A stretch of DNA of 64,000 nucleotides, from positions 124,001-188,000 of the forward strand of contig NZ_CP077290.1 of assembly GCF_019047785.1 (NCBI RefSeq). Reading direction: 5' to 3'. Positions 46,790 to 55,888 of this stretch are shown here, in pieces. This DNA is from Enterobacter cancerogenus. GTDB lineage: Bacteria > Pseudomonadota > Gammaproteobacteria > Enterobacterales > Enterobacteriaceae. Each line of letters begins with the position of its first letter. Within the stretch, counting starts at the first letter, position 1. The notes under the pieces are model-generated. The model saw only the letters and a program-made list of their open reading frames with translations. It did no database searches and was not told the DNA's origin. Position numbers and translations under genes: made by a program.

Positions 46790-49700
46790 GATATTTTCCA
46801 TTGCCGGTGAAAAAGGCAGAGATGAGATTCTGGCTGATAATGCTGTTGTTGGCTGTAACGATGGGTCTGGCCTGCTTTGTAGTCTGGCAGTATCCGGAAA
46901 AAGCGGGATTGACGCCAGGTAGCGTAAGTCAAATCCGCTGGCTGGCGGGGTTGTGTGTTGCTGTGGCAGGTAGCCTGTTATTTGCCGTTCTGACATTCTA
47001 TGGCGCTCGTTTTGCCGGGCGGCAGAGCTTCCGGCAGGTGCGTGCGGAAATGAAGGGAGATGATGTTCCTCGTGAGGAAAAAACATCGCCGGAAGCCCCC
47101 CTTTTTGACAGTACGTTTTCCGGACTGGTGGCTCACCTCCGTCGCCGCTATAACCTCTTCTGGCGCAGGAAAGTCAGTCTGTTGCTGGTTTGCGGCGAAC
47201 CTACGCACATTGCCGCCATTGCTCCCGGTCTGACAGAGAAACAGTGGCTGGAGGGTAGGCAAACGGTGCTGATTTACGGCGGCAGCCTGTTATCTGCACC
47301 GGACGCAGAGCGCCTTGCCGCCCTGCGTAAACTGCGCCGCAGCCGTCCGCTCGACGGCATTGTGCTGGCTCTGAATGATACACAGACAACAGCCGGTACG
47401 CTGGATAACCATCTCCGCACGCTGGAACAGGTCGGGGAGGCGCTGCACTACCAGCCGCCGGTCTACCTCTGGCAGGTGCATGACAGCGACTGGCCGCAGG
47501 AGACGCGTGCCACTCAGGCGCTGGGGGCGTTGTTCCCGGCACGGGCCACGCCGGAGGTGGCTGAACGGCATCTCCGCGCTATTCTGCCGTCCCTGCGAGA
47601 GCAGGGGATGGCGCAGATATGCGCTAACCCGGCCCACGATTTTCTGCTGCGTTTCGGACGCGCTCTTGAGGAAAACGGCATTGCCCACTGGCGCACGCTG
47701 CTGACCCCATGGCTGACGGAGCACCTGAAGCGTATTCCCCTGCGCGGCCTGATGTTCAGCCCGTCGCTGACGGCGGAGAACGTGACTGGCGAGGGGCTTC
47801 ATCCCCACCGCTGGTCCGCTCCGGCGGTGTGGCAGGGCGTGACGGATGACTGTATTCGTGCGCGCGGTGTGCCGGTTGGGATGCCCTGGCAGCGTACCCT
47901 CGGCATCAGCCTGCTGGCGCTGATTGCCCTGTGGGGGGCTTGCAGCCTGCTCTCGTTTATAGTCAATCGCCAGCATATTGTGAGCGCTACTGAGCGGGTG
48001 CAACAGCTGGTACAGCATCCGGCTATTAATGATGAACAACTGATGGCGTTACAGTTACTGCGTAATGATATCGGACGGATGCAGAACCAGGAGGCACACG
48101 GTGCTCCCTGGTACCAGCGTTTCGGTCTTGACCACAATGCGCCGCTCTCAGCCGCCCTGATGCCCTGGTACACGCAGGCGAACAACCGACTGATCCGCGA
48201 TGCGGCAGTACAGGCACTGACCCAAAAACTGACCGTGCTGGCAAACCTGCCGCCACGCAGCCCGCAGCGGGCTGCACTTGCGAAAACGGGTTACGACCAA
48301 TTGAAAGCGTACCTGATGATGGCGCTTCCGGATAAAGCGGATGCGGCCTTTTACACCCAGGTGATGACAGGCACCCGGCCTGCCCGTACCGCGGTTTCTC
48401 CGGCGTTGTGGCAGAGTATTGCACCGGATTTGTGGACATTTTACGTGCAGAACCTGCCGTCTCAGCCGTCCTGGAAAATCACGCCGGACACACAACTGGT
48501 GACCCAGGTGCGTCAGGTATTGCTGGAGCAAATTGGCCAGCGGAACGCCGAAAGCACCCTGTACGAGAATATGCTCACGCAGGTGCGGCGCAACTATGCT
48601 GACATGACTCTTGAGGATATGACACCGCAGACCGATGCCGCCCGCTTGTTCAGCTCGCAGGAGGTAGTGCCGGGGATGTTCACCCGTCAGGCGTGGGAAG
48701 GGGGCGTTCAGGATGCAATTGATAAAGCGGTGGCCTCACGGCGCGATGAAATTGACTGGGTACTAAGCGATAACCGCAAAACGGTCTCAGGCGTTGTGTC
48801 GCCGGAGGCGCTGAAACAGCGCCTGACGGACCGCTACTTCACCGATTTCGCTGGCGCATGGCTGAACTTCCTCAACAGTATCCGGTTGAATCCCGCACAC
48901 AATATCGCCGACGTCACCGACCAGTTGACCCTGACAGGCGATGTGCGCCAGTCACCGCTGATTGCCCTGATGAACACGCTGGCGTACCAGGGGCAGACCG
49001 GGCAGCAGAAAGAGGCGATAGCTGATTCGCTGGTGAAATCGGCGAAAAATCTGCTGGGTAAAGACGAGCAGCCGGTGATTGACCAGCAGGCCGCCGGGCC
49101 AGTCAGCCCGCTGGACGGCACATTTGGGCCGCTTCTGGCGCTGATGGGAAAAAACAGTGCGCAGAACGTTATGGCGGCGGACAGCTCGCTCAGCCTCCAG
49201 ACGTATCTCACCCGCCTGACCCGCGTGCGCCTGCGGCTTCAGCAGGTGGCGGGCGCCCCTGATCCGCAGGCGATGATGCAGCAGCTGGCGCAGACGGTGT
49301 TTCAGGGCAAGAGCGTTGACCTGACCGATACCCGGGAATACGGCAGCCTGGTGGCGGCGAGTCTTGGCGAGGAGTGGAGCAGTTTTGGTGACACGATGTT
49401 CGTTCAACCGCTGGCCCAGGCCTGGGAGACCGTGCTTCAGCCATCGGCGGCCAGCCTGAACGAGGCATGGCAGCGTTCCGTAGTTGCTAACTGGCATTCC
49501 GCATTTGACGGCCGTTATCCTTTTGCCGCCGGAAATAATGATGCCTCGCTGCCGATGCTGGCCGCGTTCATCCGCCGAGACAGCGGGCGCATCGATCACT
49601 TCCTGACAACGCAGCTGGGCGGGGTGCTGCACCGGGAGGGCAGCACCTGGGTGGCCGACAGCACCAACAGTCAGGGGCTTGCGTTCAGTCCGGCGTTCCT

Positions 49701-50238
49701 GAAGGCGATTAACCAGTTGAGCGAACTTTCCGACATCCTGTTTACTGACGGCAGCCAGGGCATCAGCTTTGAGATGCAGGGGGTAGCGATGCCGGAAGTT
49801 GTTGAAACGCAACTGACCCTGGATGGTCAGAAACTGCATTATTTCAACCAGCTTGCCGACTGGCAGAGCATCCGCTGGCCGGGGGTGATGAATAAACCCG
49901 GCGCAATGCTGACCTGGACCTCAACCGCGGCAGGTGCCCGGCTGTTTGAAAACGACAGCGGTCCGTGGGGCGTTATCCGAATGCTGGAGAAAATGAAGCG
50001 GCGGAAGGAAAACGACGGTCTGTACCGGCTGACCGTGTCTGCGCCGGACAATCGACAGCTTCAGTGGCTGCTGCGTACGGAATTGGGCGACGGTCCGCTC
50101 GCGCTGTTGAAGCTGCGCAACTTTACCCTGCCTTCTCAGATATTCAGCGTGGATGCCGCCATACTGACCGAAAATGAACCGGCAGACGTGGAATATGGTG
50201 ATAACGATATTTCATCCGGCGCAGTGGATGATGACTGA
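46786..50238 (+). CDS. tssM: TssM (IcmF/VasK), T6SS membrane-complex protein
   Basis: Large inner-membrane protein spanning to the outer-membrane lipoprotein TssJ. 1150 residues, with helices near 14–35, 48–70 and 372–395 (GISLLALIALWGACSLLSFIV). A long periplasmic domain ends with the beta-rich TssJ-binding part (GVIRMLEKMKRRKENDGLYRLTVSAP). The start is TTG at 46786, 8 nt after GGAG and overlapping the previous stop. Where many TssM proteins have a Walker A motif, this one reads SLLLVCGEPTHIAAIAPGLT, with no GKS/T, so nucleotide binding appears lost. Confidence 0.93.
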   Translation: MRYFPLPVKKAEMRFWLIMLLLAVTMGLACFVVWQYPEKAGLTPGSVSQIRWLAGLCVAVAGSLLFAVLTFYGARFAGRQSFRQVRAEMKGDDVPREEKTSPEAPLFDSTFSGLVAHLRRRYNLFWRRKVSLLLVCGEPTHIAAIAPGLTEKQWLEGRQTVLIYGGSLLSAPDAERLAALRKLRRSRPLDGIVLALNDTQTTAGTLDNHLRTLEQVGEALHYQPPVYLWQVHDSDWPQETRATQALGALFPARATPEVAERHLRAILPSLREQGMAQICANPAHDFLLRFGRALEENGIAHWRTLLTPWLTEHLKRIPLRGLMFSPSLTAENVTGEGLHPHRWSAPAVWQGVTDDCIRARGVPVGMPWQRTLGISLLALIALWGACSLLSFIVNRQHIVSATERVQQLVQHPAINDEQLMALQLLRNDIGRMQNQEAHGAPWYQRFGLDHNAPLSAALMPWYTQANNRLIRDAAVQALTQKLTVLANLPPRSPQRAALAKTGYDQLKAYLMMALPDKADAAFYTQVMTGTRPARTAVSPALWQSIAPDLWTFYVQNLPSQPSWKITPDTQLVTQVRQVLLEQIGQRNAESTLYENMLTQVRRNYADMTLEDMTPQTDAARLFSSQEVVPGMFTRQAWEGGVQDAIDKAVASRRDEIDWVLSDNRKTVSGVVSPEALKQRLTDRYFTDFAGAWLNFLNSIRLNPAHNIADVTDQLTLTGDVRQSPLIALMNTLAYQGQTGQQKEAIADSLVKSAKNLLGKDEQPVIDQQAAGPVSPLDGTFGPLLALMGKNSAQNVMAADSSLSLQTYLTRLTRVRLRLQQVAGAPDPQAMMQQLAQTVFQGKSVDLTDTREYGSLVAASLGEEWSSFGDTMFVQPLAQAWETVLQPSAASLNEAWQRSVVANWHSAFDGRYPFAAGNNDASLPMLAAFIRRDSGRIDHFLTTQLGGVLHREGSTWVADSTNSQGLAFSPAFLKAINQLSELSDILFTDGSQGISFEMQGVAMPEVVETQLTLDGQKLHYFNQLADWQSIRWPGVMNKPGAMLTWTSTAAGARLFENDSGPWGVIRMLEKMKRRKENDGLYRLTVSAPDNRQLQWLLRTELGDGPLALLKLRNFTLPSQIFSVDAAILTENEPADVEYGDNDISSGAVDDD

Positions 50239-50244
50239 ATATAG

Positions 50245-50580
50245 CCGGCAGTGTCACAGTATGCTACGTCCTTTGGCGCACAACATTTGTCCCCCATCTA
50301 CGCCGCGCCCAGTGGCCTGGGCACCGGATAGGACAAAAATGCAGGATACACAGAAACGGTAGATGAGCTGGATAGAGCCGGTATTCATTCGACAACCCTG
50401 ACGCACGTGCACTGGGGGACGGAACAGTTGTTTGAGGTGAAGGCGAGGCGGCTAAAACCGATGCGGATGAAGGCGGGGCGCAACGAAGCGGACAAAACGC
50501 GCCTAAATCCCGATATGGAGCATCTTCTGGCCGGGCTGATTGCCATTGATCCGGAACGGGCCGCCGTGCTGTGCCAGTAA
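50245..50580 (+). pseudogene. Decayed gene tail between tssM and the PAAR gene
   Basis: One frame stays open from 50245 to the TAA at 50578–50580 except for a TAG at 50329–50331. Upstream it reads SFGAQHLSPIYAAPSGLGTG, downstream DKNAGYTETVDELDRAGIHS and HLLAGLIAIDPERAAVLCQ. It has no start codon or ribosome site of its own at the left end and begins just after tssM. Probably the 3' end of a lost effector or accessory gene; the family is not recognised. This position could once have held the missing tssA, but nothing in the residues shows that. Confidence 0.45.
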
Positions 50581-50610
50581 CATTCGTAATAAGCAAACAG
50601 GACGTATTAT

Positions 50611-51511
50611 ATGGCAAAGGGTAATTATCTGGTACGCGGGGATAGGACTACCTGCGGTGGCGTTATTGTTGAGGGCTGTGAAGATCACTGTCTGTTCGGA
50701 AAGGCTGTTTCCCGCGAAGGGGATAAAGTGACCTGCGGGAGGTTTCCCGGCATATATAACATCGTCGGCGGTATCGCGATTGACAGCGTACACGGGCGCA
50801 GGATGGCCGGGACGCTGGACAGTTACAGTTCCTGCCCGTGTCAGTCGAGGTTTATTGCGTCAATGGTGGACGATACGTATGAGAAAGCGCCCAGTAGTTA
50901 GAGCGAACCAGAACAATATGGACAATCTGCTAAAAAGAACCCCACAGGCAAAGGAAATGGTGTCCTTTTAAAAAAATCAGTATGGTGATGTGATTCTGGA
51001 TGGTAATGGTAACCCGGTGTATGAGATGGAAGAAAGTAAACGACCCACAGAGGATGAAATGAATGATACGTTAAGAGCACAAAAAGCAGCGCTGGAAAGA
51101 AGGCTCAAGGAATGAGTTCGCTGGAGTGAACAGGATCGTGCCGCGTTCAAAAAGGTTTTTGGCCGAGATGACGAAGCTTCGCACCAGAAAATTCTCGGTG
51201 CCGTAAAGAAAGAAATAGAACTTAATACATCAATGACGTATCAGAAATTCAGATTTGCAGATCAACATGTATATGCCTGCGTGAGCAATGCTGATAAAGA
51301 TCACTATATAACGATAGCCAATAAATTTCTTTCTGCACCGATGAATGGTAAAGATTCAAAAGTTGTGACGTTATGCCATGAAATGTCACATTTTAATGAT
51401 GTGCTGGGGACAACTGATGATGGACTCAGAGCGGTTGCGATAAAATTGACCCAAGAGGGTAAACCTGAAGCACTGGATACCGCTTATAACTTTGAACGAT
51501 ACTTTGAATAA
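50611..51511 (+). pseudogene. PAAR–M35-type zinc metalloprotease effector, broken in three places
   Basis: Residues 1–96 are a PAAR spike-tip domain (MAKGNYLVRGDRTTCGGVIVEG...FPGIYNIVGG) ending at TAG 50899. Past the TAG the same frame continues SEPEQYGQSAKKNPTGKGNG until A7 at 50970–50976, where one extra A shifts the frame. The next frame carries NQYGDVILDGNGNPVYEMEE to TGA 51113, then continues VRWSEQDRAAFKK. The C-terminal domain has CHEMSHF (51374–51394) and then GTTDD: the HExxH + GTxD zinc signature of aspzincin (M35) lysine-type endopeptidases. Reconstructed, about 300 residues. At most the PAAR part is translated and might still cap VgrG. Confidence 0.78.
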
Positions 51512-51541
51512 GGGGCTGGTATGGATACACCTGTAGTTTAA

Positions 51542-51979
51542 ATGGTTCTGAAAGCGGATGTATTAAAAGAACATGCGGGAGTATCTGCAACGCTGATAAA
51601 TAAATGGCATGACCCCATTTATATTGACAAAAGATTTATACCACAAAGTAAATATTTGATGTCTGACTGGGGTAATCTATCCTGTTCTGCTGTGAAGATA
51701 AGATATTATGGCCTGAGGTATAACACGGGTGGTGATTTCTTTATAAAAATAAAACCAGGTGAGGAGTTAATGGGGAGCAGGATTAACCTAGCTGAGGATT
51801 ATCCTTTCCCAGTTCAGGGGAGTTGTAAATTTAACGTAAGCTTCTGGGTTTCGACCGCGCCAGTTGTTAATGATGAACTTACCGGAACTTTTTTTATGAG
51901 TTCAAATACAATTGAATTTCGTGCCGGCGATATGAATCTCGATAAGGTGTTTTTGAAGAAACATACAGAGCTCAATTAA
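51542..51979 (+). CDS. Candidate immunity protein for the PAAR–M35 effector, early stop
   Basis: 145 residues of soluble, beta-rich sequence (ATLINKWHDPIYIDKRFIP; GGDFFIKIKPGEEL). It lies 30 bp after the toxin domain, the normal place for the cognate immunity gene. The original start seems to be ATG 51521, behind AAGGGG. It reads MDTPVV, then TAA at 51539, then ATG 51542 in the same frame (TAAATG). Either a CAA-to-TAA-like change truncated it or it now reinitiates at 51542 with seven residues fewer. Family not recognised; immunity role inferred from position. Confidence 0.6.
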   Translation: MVLKADVLKEHAGVSATLINKWHDPIYIDKRFIPQSKYLMSDWGNLSCSAVKIRYYGLRYNTGGDFFIKIKPGEELMGSRINLAEDYPFPVQGSCKFNVSFWVSTAPVVNDELTGTFFMSSNTIEFRAGDMNLDKVFLKKHTELN

Positions 51980-52061
51980 GATAAAGGACATTTTAACCCA
52001 TCAAATTGAGTTTTCTGTGTTGTTCACTAATAATTATCCCTCCTGTTTAAATGATAAAAAT

Positions 52062-53822
52062 ATGGACGACTTAACCCTGCGTTATTTTGACGCTGAAATG
52101 CGTTACCTGCGTGAAGCGGGTGAAGAATTCGCCCGTGCCCATCCCGACCGGGTGGCGGGTTTAAATCTCGACAAAGCCGGTGCCCGCGACCCGTATGTGG
52201 AGCGCCTGTTCGAAGGTTTCGCTTTCCTGATGGGACGCCTGCGCGAAAAACTCGACGACGATCTGCCGGAACTGACCGGCGGGCTGGTCAGTATGCTCTG
52301 GCCGCACTACCTGCGCACCATCCCCTCGCTTTCGGTGGTGGAATTCACCGCCGACTGGCGGGGGATGAAAGAGCCGGTACGGGTGGAGAAGGGCTTTGAA
52401 GTCCTCTCCCGGCCAGTTGGCGAAAAGCGCACCCGCTGCCGCTATACCACCACGCAGTCACTGACTCTTTTGCCGCTTACGCTCTCACGCGCGGGCGTGT
52501 CGACGGAGCCGGACGGGCGCTCCTGCATCAACCTGCGTTTTGAGTGTAGCCCGCTTGTTGACTGGCGCGAGGTGGATCTGAGCCGCATCTCTCTTTACCT
52601 CAATGGTGATGCGCCGCTGGCCTTCGCGCTGCACGAGGCGCTGACACTGAATGTGGCGAAGACGGGGATCCGTTTACCCGGCGATACCGACCGCATGCCA
52701 CTGGACGCCCGCTTTGCTGTCTGTGGGCTGGAGCCCGATGAGGCTCTGCTGCCTGAAAGCGGCAGCTTCAGTGGCTACCAGTTGCTGCTGGAGTATTTTA
52801 CTTTCCGCGAAAAGTTTATGTCGGTGGCCTTGCGCGGGCTGGAAAAGGTGGATTTCCCGGAAACGCTGTCGTGGTTTGAAATCGACGTAGTGCTGGATAA
52901 GCAGTGGCAGCACGAGTTTTCTTTTTCGGAGAAACACCTGCGGCTGCATTGCGCTCCGGTGATTAACTTGTTCACGCTGGAGTCTGACCCGCTGCAGCTG
53001 GATTCACTGCAGACCGAATATCTGTTGCGTCCGATGCGTATCCAGGACGGGCATACCGAGATTTATTCAGTGGATTCGGTCACCTCGTCGCGTCATTCTG
53101 GCCATCAGGTCTATGTGCCGTTCACCAGTTTTCGCCATAAAGGGGGGATGCTGCGTCACGATGCGCCGGAATATTACTACCACACCCGCGTGAAACGCGG
53201 TCCCTCGGGACTGCACGATACCTGGCTGATCCTCGGCGGCGAAGCGTTCGATAGCCATACCGTGCCGGAGAATGAAAAGCTGTCGCTCAGCCTGACCGGC
53301 ACTAACGGTCAGTTGCCGCGCCGGGCGCTGCAGAGCACATTGCTGGATACGGTGGTGAAATCCACCGCCTCGCGCATTCAGGTGCGTAACCTCTGCGCCC
53401 CGACGCTGCCCTGCTACCCGCCCGATCAGGACCGTTTTCACTGGCGGGTACTTAGCCATCTGGGCAGCAGCTTCCTCTGGATGATGGATAACGCCGAGGT
53501 ACTGCGCGGGGCGCTGGCGTTGTACGACTGGACGGACAATGAGATGAACCGCCGCCGCCTGGCGGCCATCATTGATGTGAAACACAGTGAAACGGAACGT
53601 TTCGAACAGGGCCATTTCCTGCGCGGTGTACAGATTGAAGTGACGCTGGACAGCAACGGCTTTGCCGGGCGCGGGGACATCTGCCTGTTCGGTGAAATGC
53701 TTAACCGTTTTTTTGCCCTCTATACCGACATACACCTGTTTAATCGTCTGATTTTGATACTTCAACCGACCGGAGAACGTCTCGAATGGCAGGAGAACCA
53801 CAACCGCCGCATTCCCGGCTGA
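52062..53822 (+). CDS. tssF: TssF, T6SS baseplate protein
   Basis: Core baseplate wedge protein, forming TssF2G with TssG. The ATG at 52062 gives 586 residues. The strongly conserved start MDDLTLRYFDAEMRYLREAG is followed by FAFLMGRLREKLDDDLPELTGGL and LWPHYLRTIPSLSVVEF. The C-terminal domain includes FGEMLNRFFALYTDIHLFNRL. In-frame non-ATG codons upstream to 52017 are not conserved. It overlaps tssG by 37 nt. Confidence 0.95.
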   Translation: MDDLTLRYFDAEMRYLREAGEEFARAHPDRVAGLNLDKAGARDPYVERLFEGFAFLMGRLREKLDDDLPELTGGLVSMLWPHYLRTIPSLSVVEFTADWRGMKEPVRVEKGFEVLSRPVGEKRTRCRYTTTQSLTLLPLTLSRAGVSTEPDGRSCINLRFECSPLVDWREVDLSRISLYLNGDAPLAFALHEALTLNVAKTGIRLPGDTDRMPLDARFAVCGLEPDEALLPESGSFSGYQLLLEYFTFREKFMSVALRGLEKVDFPETLSWFEIDVVLDKQWQHEFSFSEKHLRLHCAPVINLFTLESDPLQLDSLQTEYLLRPMRIQDGHTEIYSVDSVTSSRHSGHQVYVPFTSFRHKGGMLRHDAPEYYYHTRVKRGPSGLHDTWLILGGEAFDSHTVPENEKLSLSLTGTNGQLPRRALQSTLLDTVVKSTASRIQVRNLCAPTLPCYPPDQDRFHWRVLSHLGSSFLWMMDNAEVLRGALALYDWTDNEMNRRRLAAIIDVKHSETERFEQGHFLRGVQIEVTLDSNGFAGRGDICLFGEMLNRFFALYTDIHLFNRLILILQPTGERLEWQENHNRRIPG

Positions 53823-54871
53823 GTGAACGGCTTGAGCGGGATATCCACCGCATCAACTTTTACCGCTTCTGCCAGCTTCTGGAAAAAACGCACCCTGATG
53901 CACCGCCGTTAGGCAGTACCCTGAACCCGACGAACGATCCGGTACGCTTCCGCCCGCATCCGGGGATGGGATTCCCGGCCAGCGAACTGAAGACGGTGGA
54001 ATACGACGATGACAATCCGGATGCGCCGCCGACGGTGCGTACCACCTTTATGGGGTTGTATGGCGTGGAGTCGCCGCTGCCGACGCATTATATCGACGAT
54101 ATTGCGCAGCAGCGGGAGGGGCACGACGCGCAGGAAGCGTTCCTCGATATTTTTAACCACCGTATCCTGACGCAGTTTTACCGTATCTGGCGTAAGTACT
54201 CATACCCGGCAACCTTTGAAGCGGGCGGCAGGGACCGCACGTCGCAGAGCCTGCTGGGGCTTATCGGGCTGGGCATTCCCGGCACCGAAAGGCACGCCGC
54301 CGCACCGATGTCGCGTTTTCTGGCCCTGCTCAGCGTGATGCGCCTGCCAGCGCGCACCGAAGAAGGGATCCGGGCGTTGGTAAAACTGCTGGCGCCGCGC
54401 ACGCAGGCGATCGTCACGCCGTATTGTCCGCGCACAGTTCATATCAGCCGGCCTCTGGGTTTTTACGGCGATAATGATTTTCTGCTCGACGGCTATACGG
54501 TGCTGGGTGACGAAACCACAGAAGTCAGCAGCCAGTTGCTGATTGCCCTGCATACGGAAGACTATAAGGAGGCACAGGGCTGGTTACCGGAAGGGCATAT
54601 TTATGCTGATTTTCTGGTGCTGCTGCGGGTGTATCTCGGCTGGCGCTATAAGGCTCGTATACAGCTTAGTGTGCCGACGTCTCTACTACCGGCTCCCGTA
54701 CTGGGCGAAACGCCGTTTATTCTCGGCATGAGCGGCGTACTGGGCATGGAAGGGGAAACGGTGCCGCCGGATCTGCCGGATATATTCACTTTTGATCTGG
54801 GTGGCTACTGCGGTATGCCGCCTGCAACATTACAAAAAGGAAATCTGCGTGTTGCATACTACGTCAATTAA
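53786..54871 (+). CDS. tssG: TssG, T6SS baseplate protein
   Basis: Partner of TssF in the baseplate wedge, 361 residues. Conserved motifs are INFYRFCQLLEK, PVRFRPHPGMGFPASEL, FMGLYGVESPLPTHYID and FLDIFNHRILTQFYRIWRKY. Its start lies 37 nt inside tssF and its end overlaps tssJ by 23 nt, an unusually dense arrangement that implies coupled translation. Confidence 0.95.
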   Translation: MAGEPQPPHSRLSERLERDIHRINFYRFCQLLEKTHPDAPPLGSTLNPTNDPVRFRPHPGMGFPASELKTVEYDDDNPDAPPTVRTTFMGLYGVESPLPTHYIDDIAQQREGHDAQEAFLDIFNHRILTQFYRIWRKYSYPATFEAGGRDRTSQSLLGLIGLGIPGTERHAAAPMSRFLALLSVMRLPARTEEGIRALVKLLAPRTQAIVTPYCPRTVHISRPLGFYGDNDFLLDGYTVLGDETTEVSSQLLIALHTEDYKEAQGWLPEGHIYADFLVLLRVYLGWRYKARIQLSVPTSLLPAPVLGETPFILGMSGVLGMEGETVPPDLPDIFTFDLGGYCGMPPATLQKGNLRVAYYVN

Positions 54872-55388
54872 ACGCCTCTCCGTGCTTCTCCTGCCGCTGT
54901 TGCTCTCCGGCTGTGGCCTGACGCAGAAAGTCAGTGACGGCACCTCCGCGATGGTGAAATCCGTTTTTTATAAACAGGTGAAAACCTTGCATCTGGATTT
55001 CACGGCCAGAGAGGCGCTGAACACCGATGCGCAGGAAAACACGTCACTCTCACAACCGGTGATGGTACGGGTGTACCAGCTTAAGGACCGCAAGCTGTTC
55101 GATAAACTGGTCTATCAGCAACTGGTGCAGGAGGGGGATAACGCCGTAGACGATGTATTGCTTGCCAGCCGCAGCCTGGTGATGAAGCCGGGGGCGGATG
55201 CCAGCCTGGATATGCCGCTGGACGAAAAAGCGCAGTTTGTGGCGCTGGTGGGGTTGTTCCGGGCGCCGGATATGACGAAGAATGACTGGAAGCTGGTCCT
55301 CACCCGCGACGACCTCGACCCGGATAAACCTCGCATTATTGAAGCCAGCAATAACCGCCTGAACCTGCAACCGCTTAAGAAGGACTGA
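54849..55388 (+). CDS. tssJ: TssJ (SciN-like), T6SS outer-membrane lipoprotein
   Basis: Outer-membrane lipoprotein that anchors TssM. The GTG at 54849, 7 nt after AAGGA, gives 179 residues; TTG 54852 is an alternative. The signal peptide ends in the lipobox LLSGC with the lipidated cysteine at residue 22. The transthyretin-like body has VMVRVYQLKDRKLFDKLVYQQL and VALVGLFRAPD. The longer ATG-started frame from 54792 would add 19 residues that are just tssG out of frame. Confidence 0.92.
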   Translation: MLHTTSIKRLSVLLLPLLLSGCGLTQKVSDGTSAMVKSVFYKQVKTLHLDFTAREALNTDAQENTSLSQPVMVRVYQLKDRKLFDKLVYQQLVQEGDNAVDDVLLASRSLVMKPGADASLDMPLDEKAQFVALVGLFRAPDMTKNDWKLVLTRDDLDPDKPRIIEASNNRLNLQPLKKD

Positions 55389-55389
55389 A

Positions 55390-55587
55390 ATGCCACGTCC
55401 GTCTCTGTATGAAACGCTTTTCGGCAACTTCGCCGGCGGCCTCGACCTGAACAGCGTCAGCGAGGAGAACCAGCTCATCCTTTCAGTGCTGGACAACATG
55501 CAGCGCAACGCCGGGACGCATTGTTGGGTGAGGTTTGGCATTTGGGCTGCGTTTTCTAATAGTGGAAGGATGGTTTGGGGAATATAG
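55390..55587 (+). pseudogene. tssE: TssE, T6SS gp25-like baseplate protein, 3' end replaced
   Basis: The first about 40 codons (MPRPSLYETLFGNFAGGLDL...LSVLDNMQRNAGT) are a proper TssE N-terminus, 1 base after tssJ. The sequence then switches to unrelated residues (HCWVRFGIWAAFSNSGRMVWGI) and stops at 65. The normal protein is around 130–150 residues with a gp25 fold, which is absent here. The foreign part coincides with the tail of another decayed gene in a second frame (55532–55681), so a deletion or recombination joined two genes. TssE is needed for sheath polymerisation. Confidence 0.85.
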
Positions 55588-55681
55588 TGTTGCATTAAAT
55601 GAGTACAGTGAGATAGCCGATTTTGAGGAAGGCTCAAAAGTATTCAAATATTCGTCATACCTATTTAGCTCAGGTTTCTAA
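55532..55681 (+). pseudogene. Gene tail fused to truncated tssE
   Basis: An open stretch of 49 codons to TAA at 55679 in a frame different from tssE: GLAFGLRFLIVEGWFGEYSV then IADFEEGSKVFKYSSYLFSS. It has no start of its own and looks like the C-terminus of an island gene whose 5' part was lost when tssE was cut. The 16-bp palindrome follows directly. Confidence 0.4.
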
Positions 55682-55684
55682 ACA

Positions 55685-55700
55685 ATCGCTTATAAGCGAT
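55685..55700. repeat. 16-bp perfect palindrome
   Basis: ATCGCTTATAAGCGAT is fully self-complementary. It lies 4 bp after the stop of the preceding gene remnant, in a junkyard region. It could be a small hairpin or a protein-binding site; no T-run follows. Confidence 0.5.
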
Positions 55701-55768
55701 ATCATGAAACTGATAACGCCTGAAGACATCAGATAAGCCGTAGGTGACTGTTCTGGGATAAAGAATAG

Positions 55769-55888
55769 GTACAGCAACAGGTGCGATATTTTCCTACGAA
55801 ACTGGGGGGAGTATTGACAGGGTTCGTTGTCGGGTTACTTTCGGGATTGCAGGCCTTTTGGAGCAGATTGGAGAATAGTTATTTTTGA
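55769..55888 (+). pseudogene. C-terminal remnant of a probable T6SS effector
   Basis: After a TAG at 55766 the frame reads VQQQVRYFPTKLGGVLTGFV and VGLLSGLQAFWSRLENSYF. The stop TGA at 55886 overlaps the ATG of the next gene as TGATG. Such coupling is what a toxin–immunity pair would show. The toxin body is gone, so its activity cannot be named. Confidence 0.4.

Noticed and set aside
48952..49839. 295-codon open frame antisense to tssM
   Set aside because: Shadow frame with no recognisable motif or ribosome site.
51113..51115. TGA in the PAAR–protease gene as selenocysteine
   Set aside because: No bacterial SECIS-like hairpin was seen right after it, and two other lesions (TAG and a frameshift) in the same gene favour decay.
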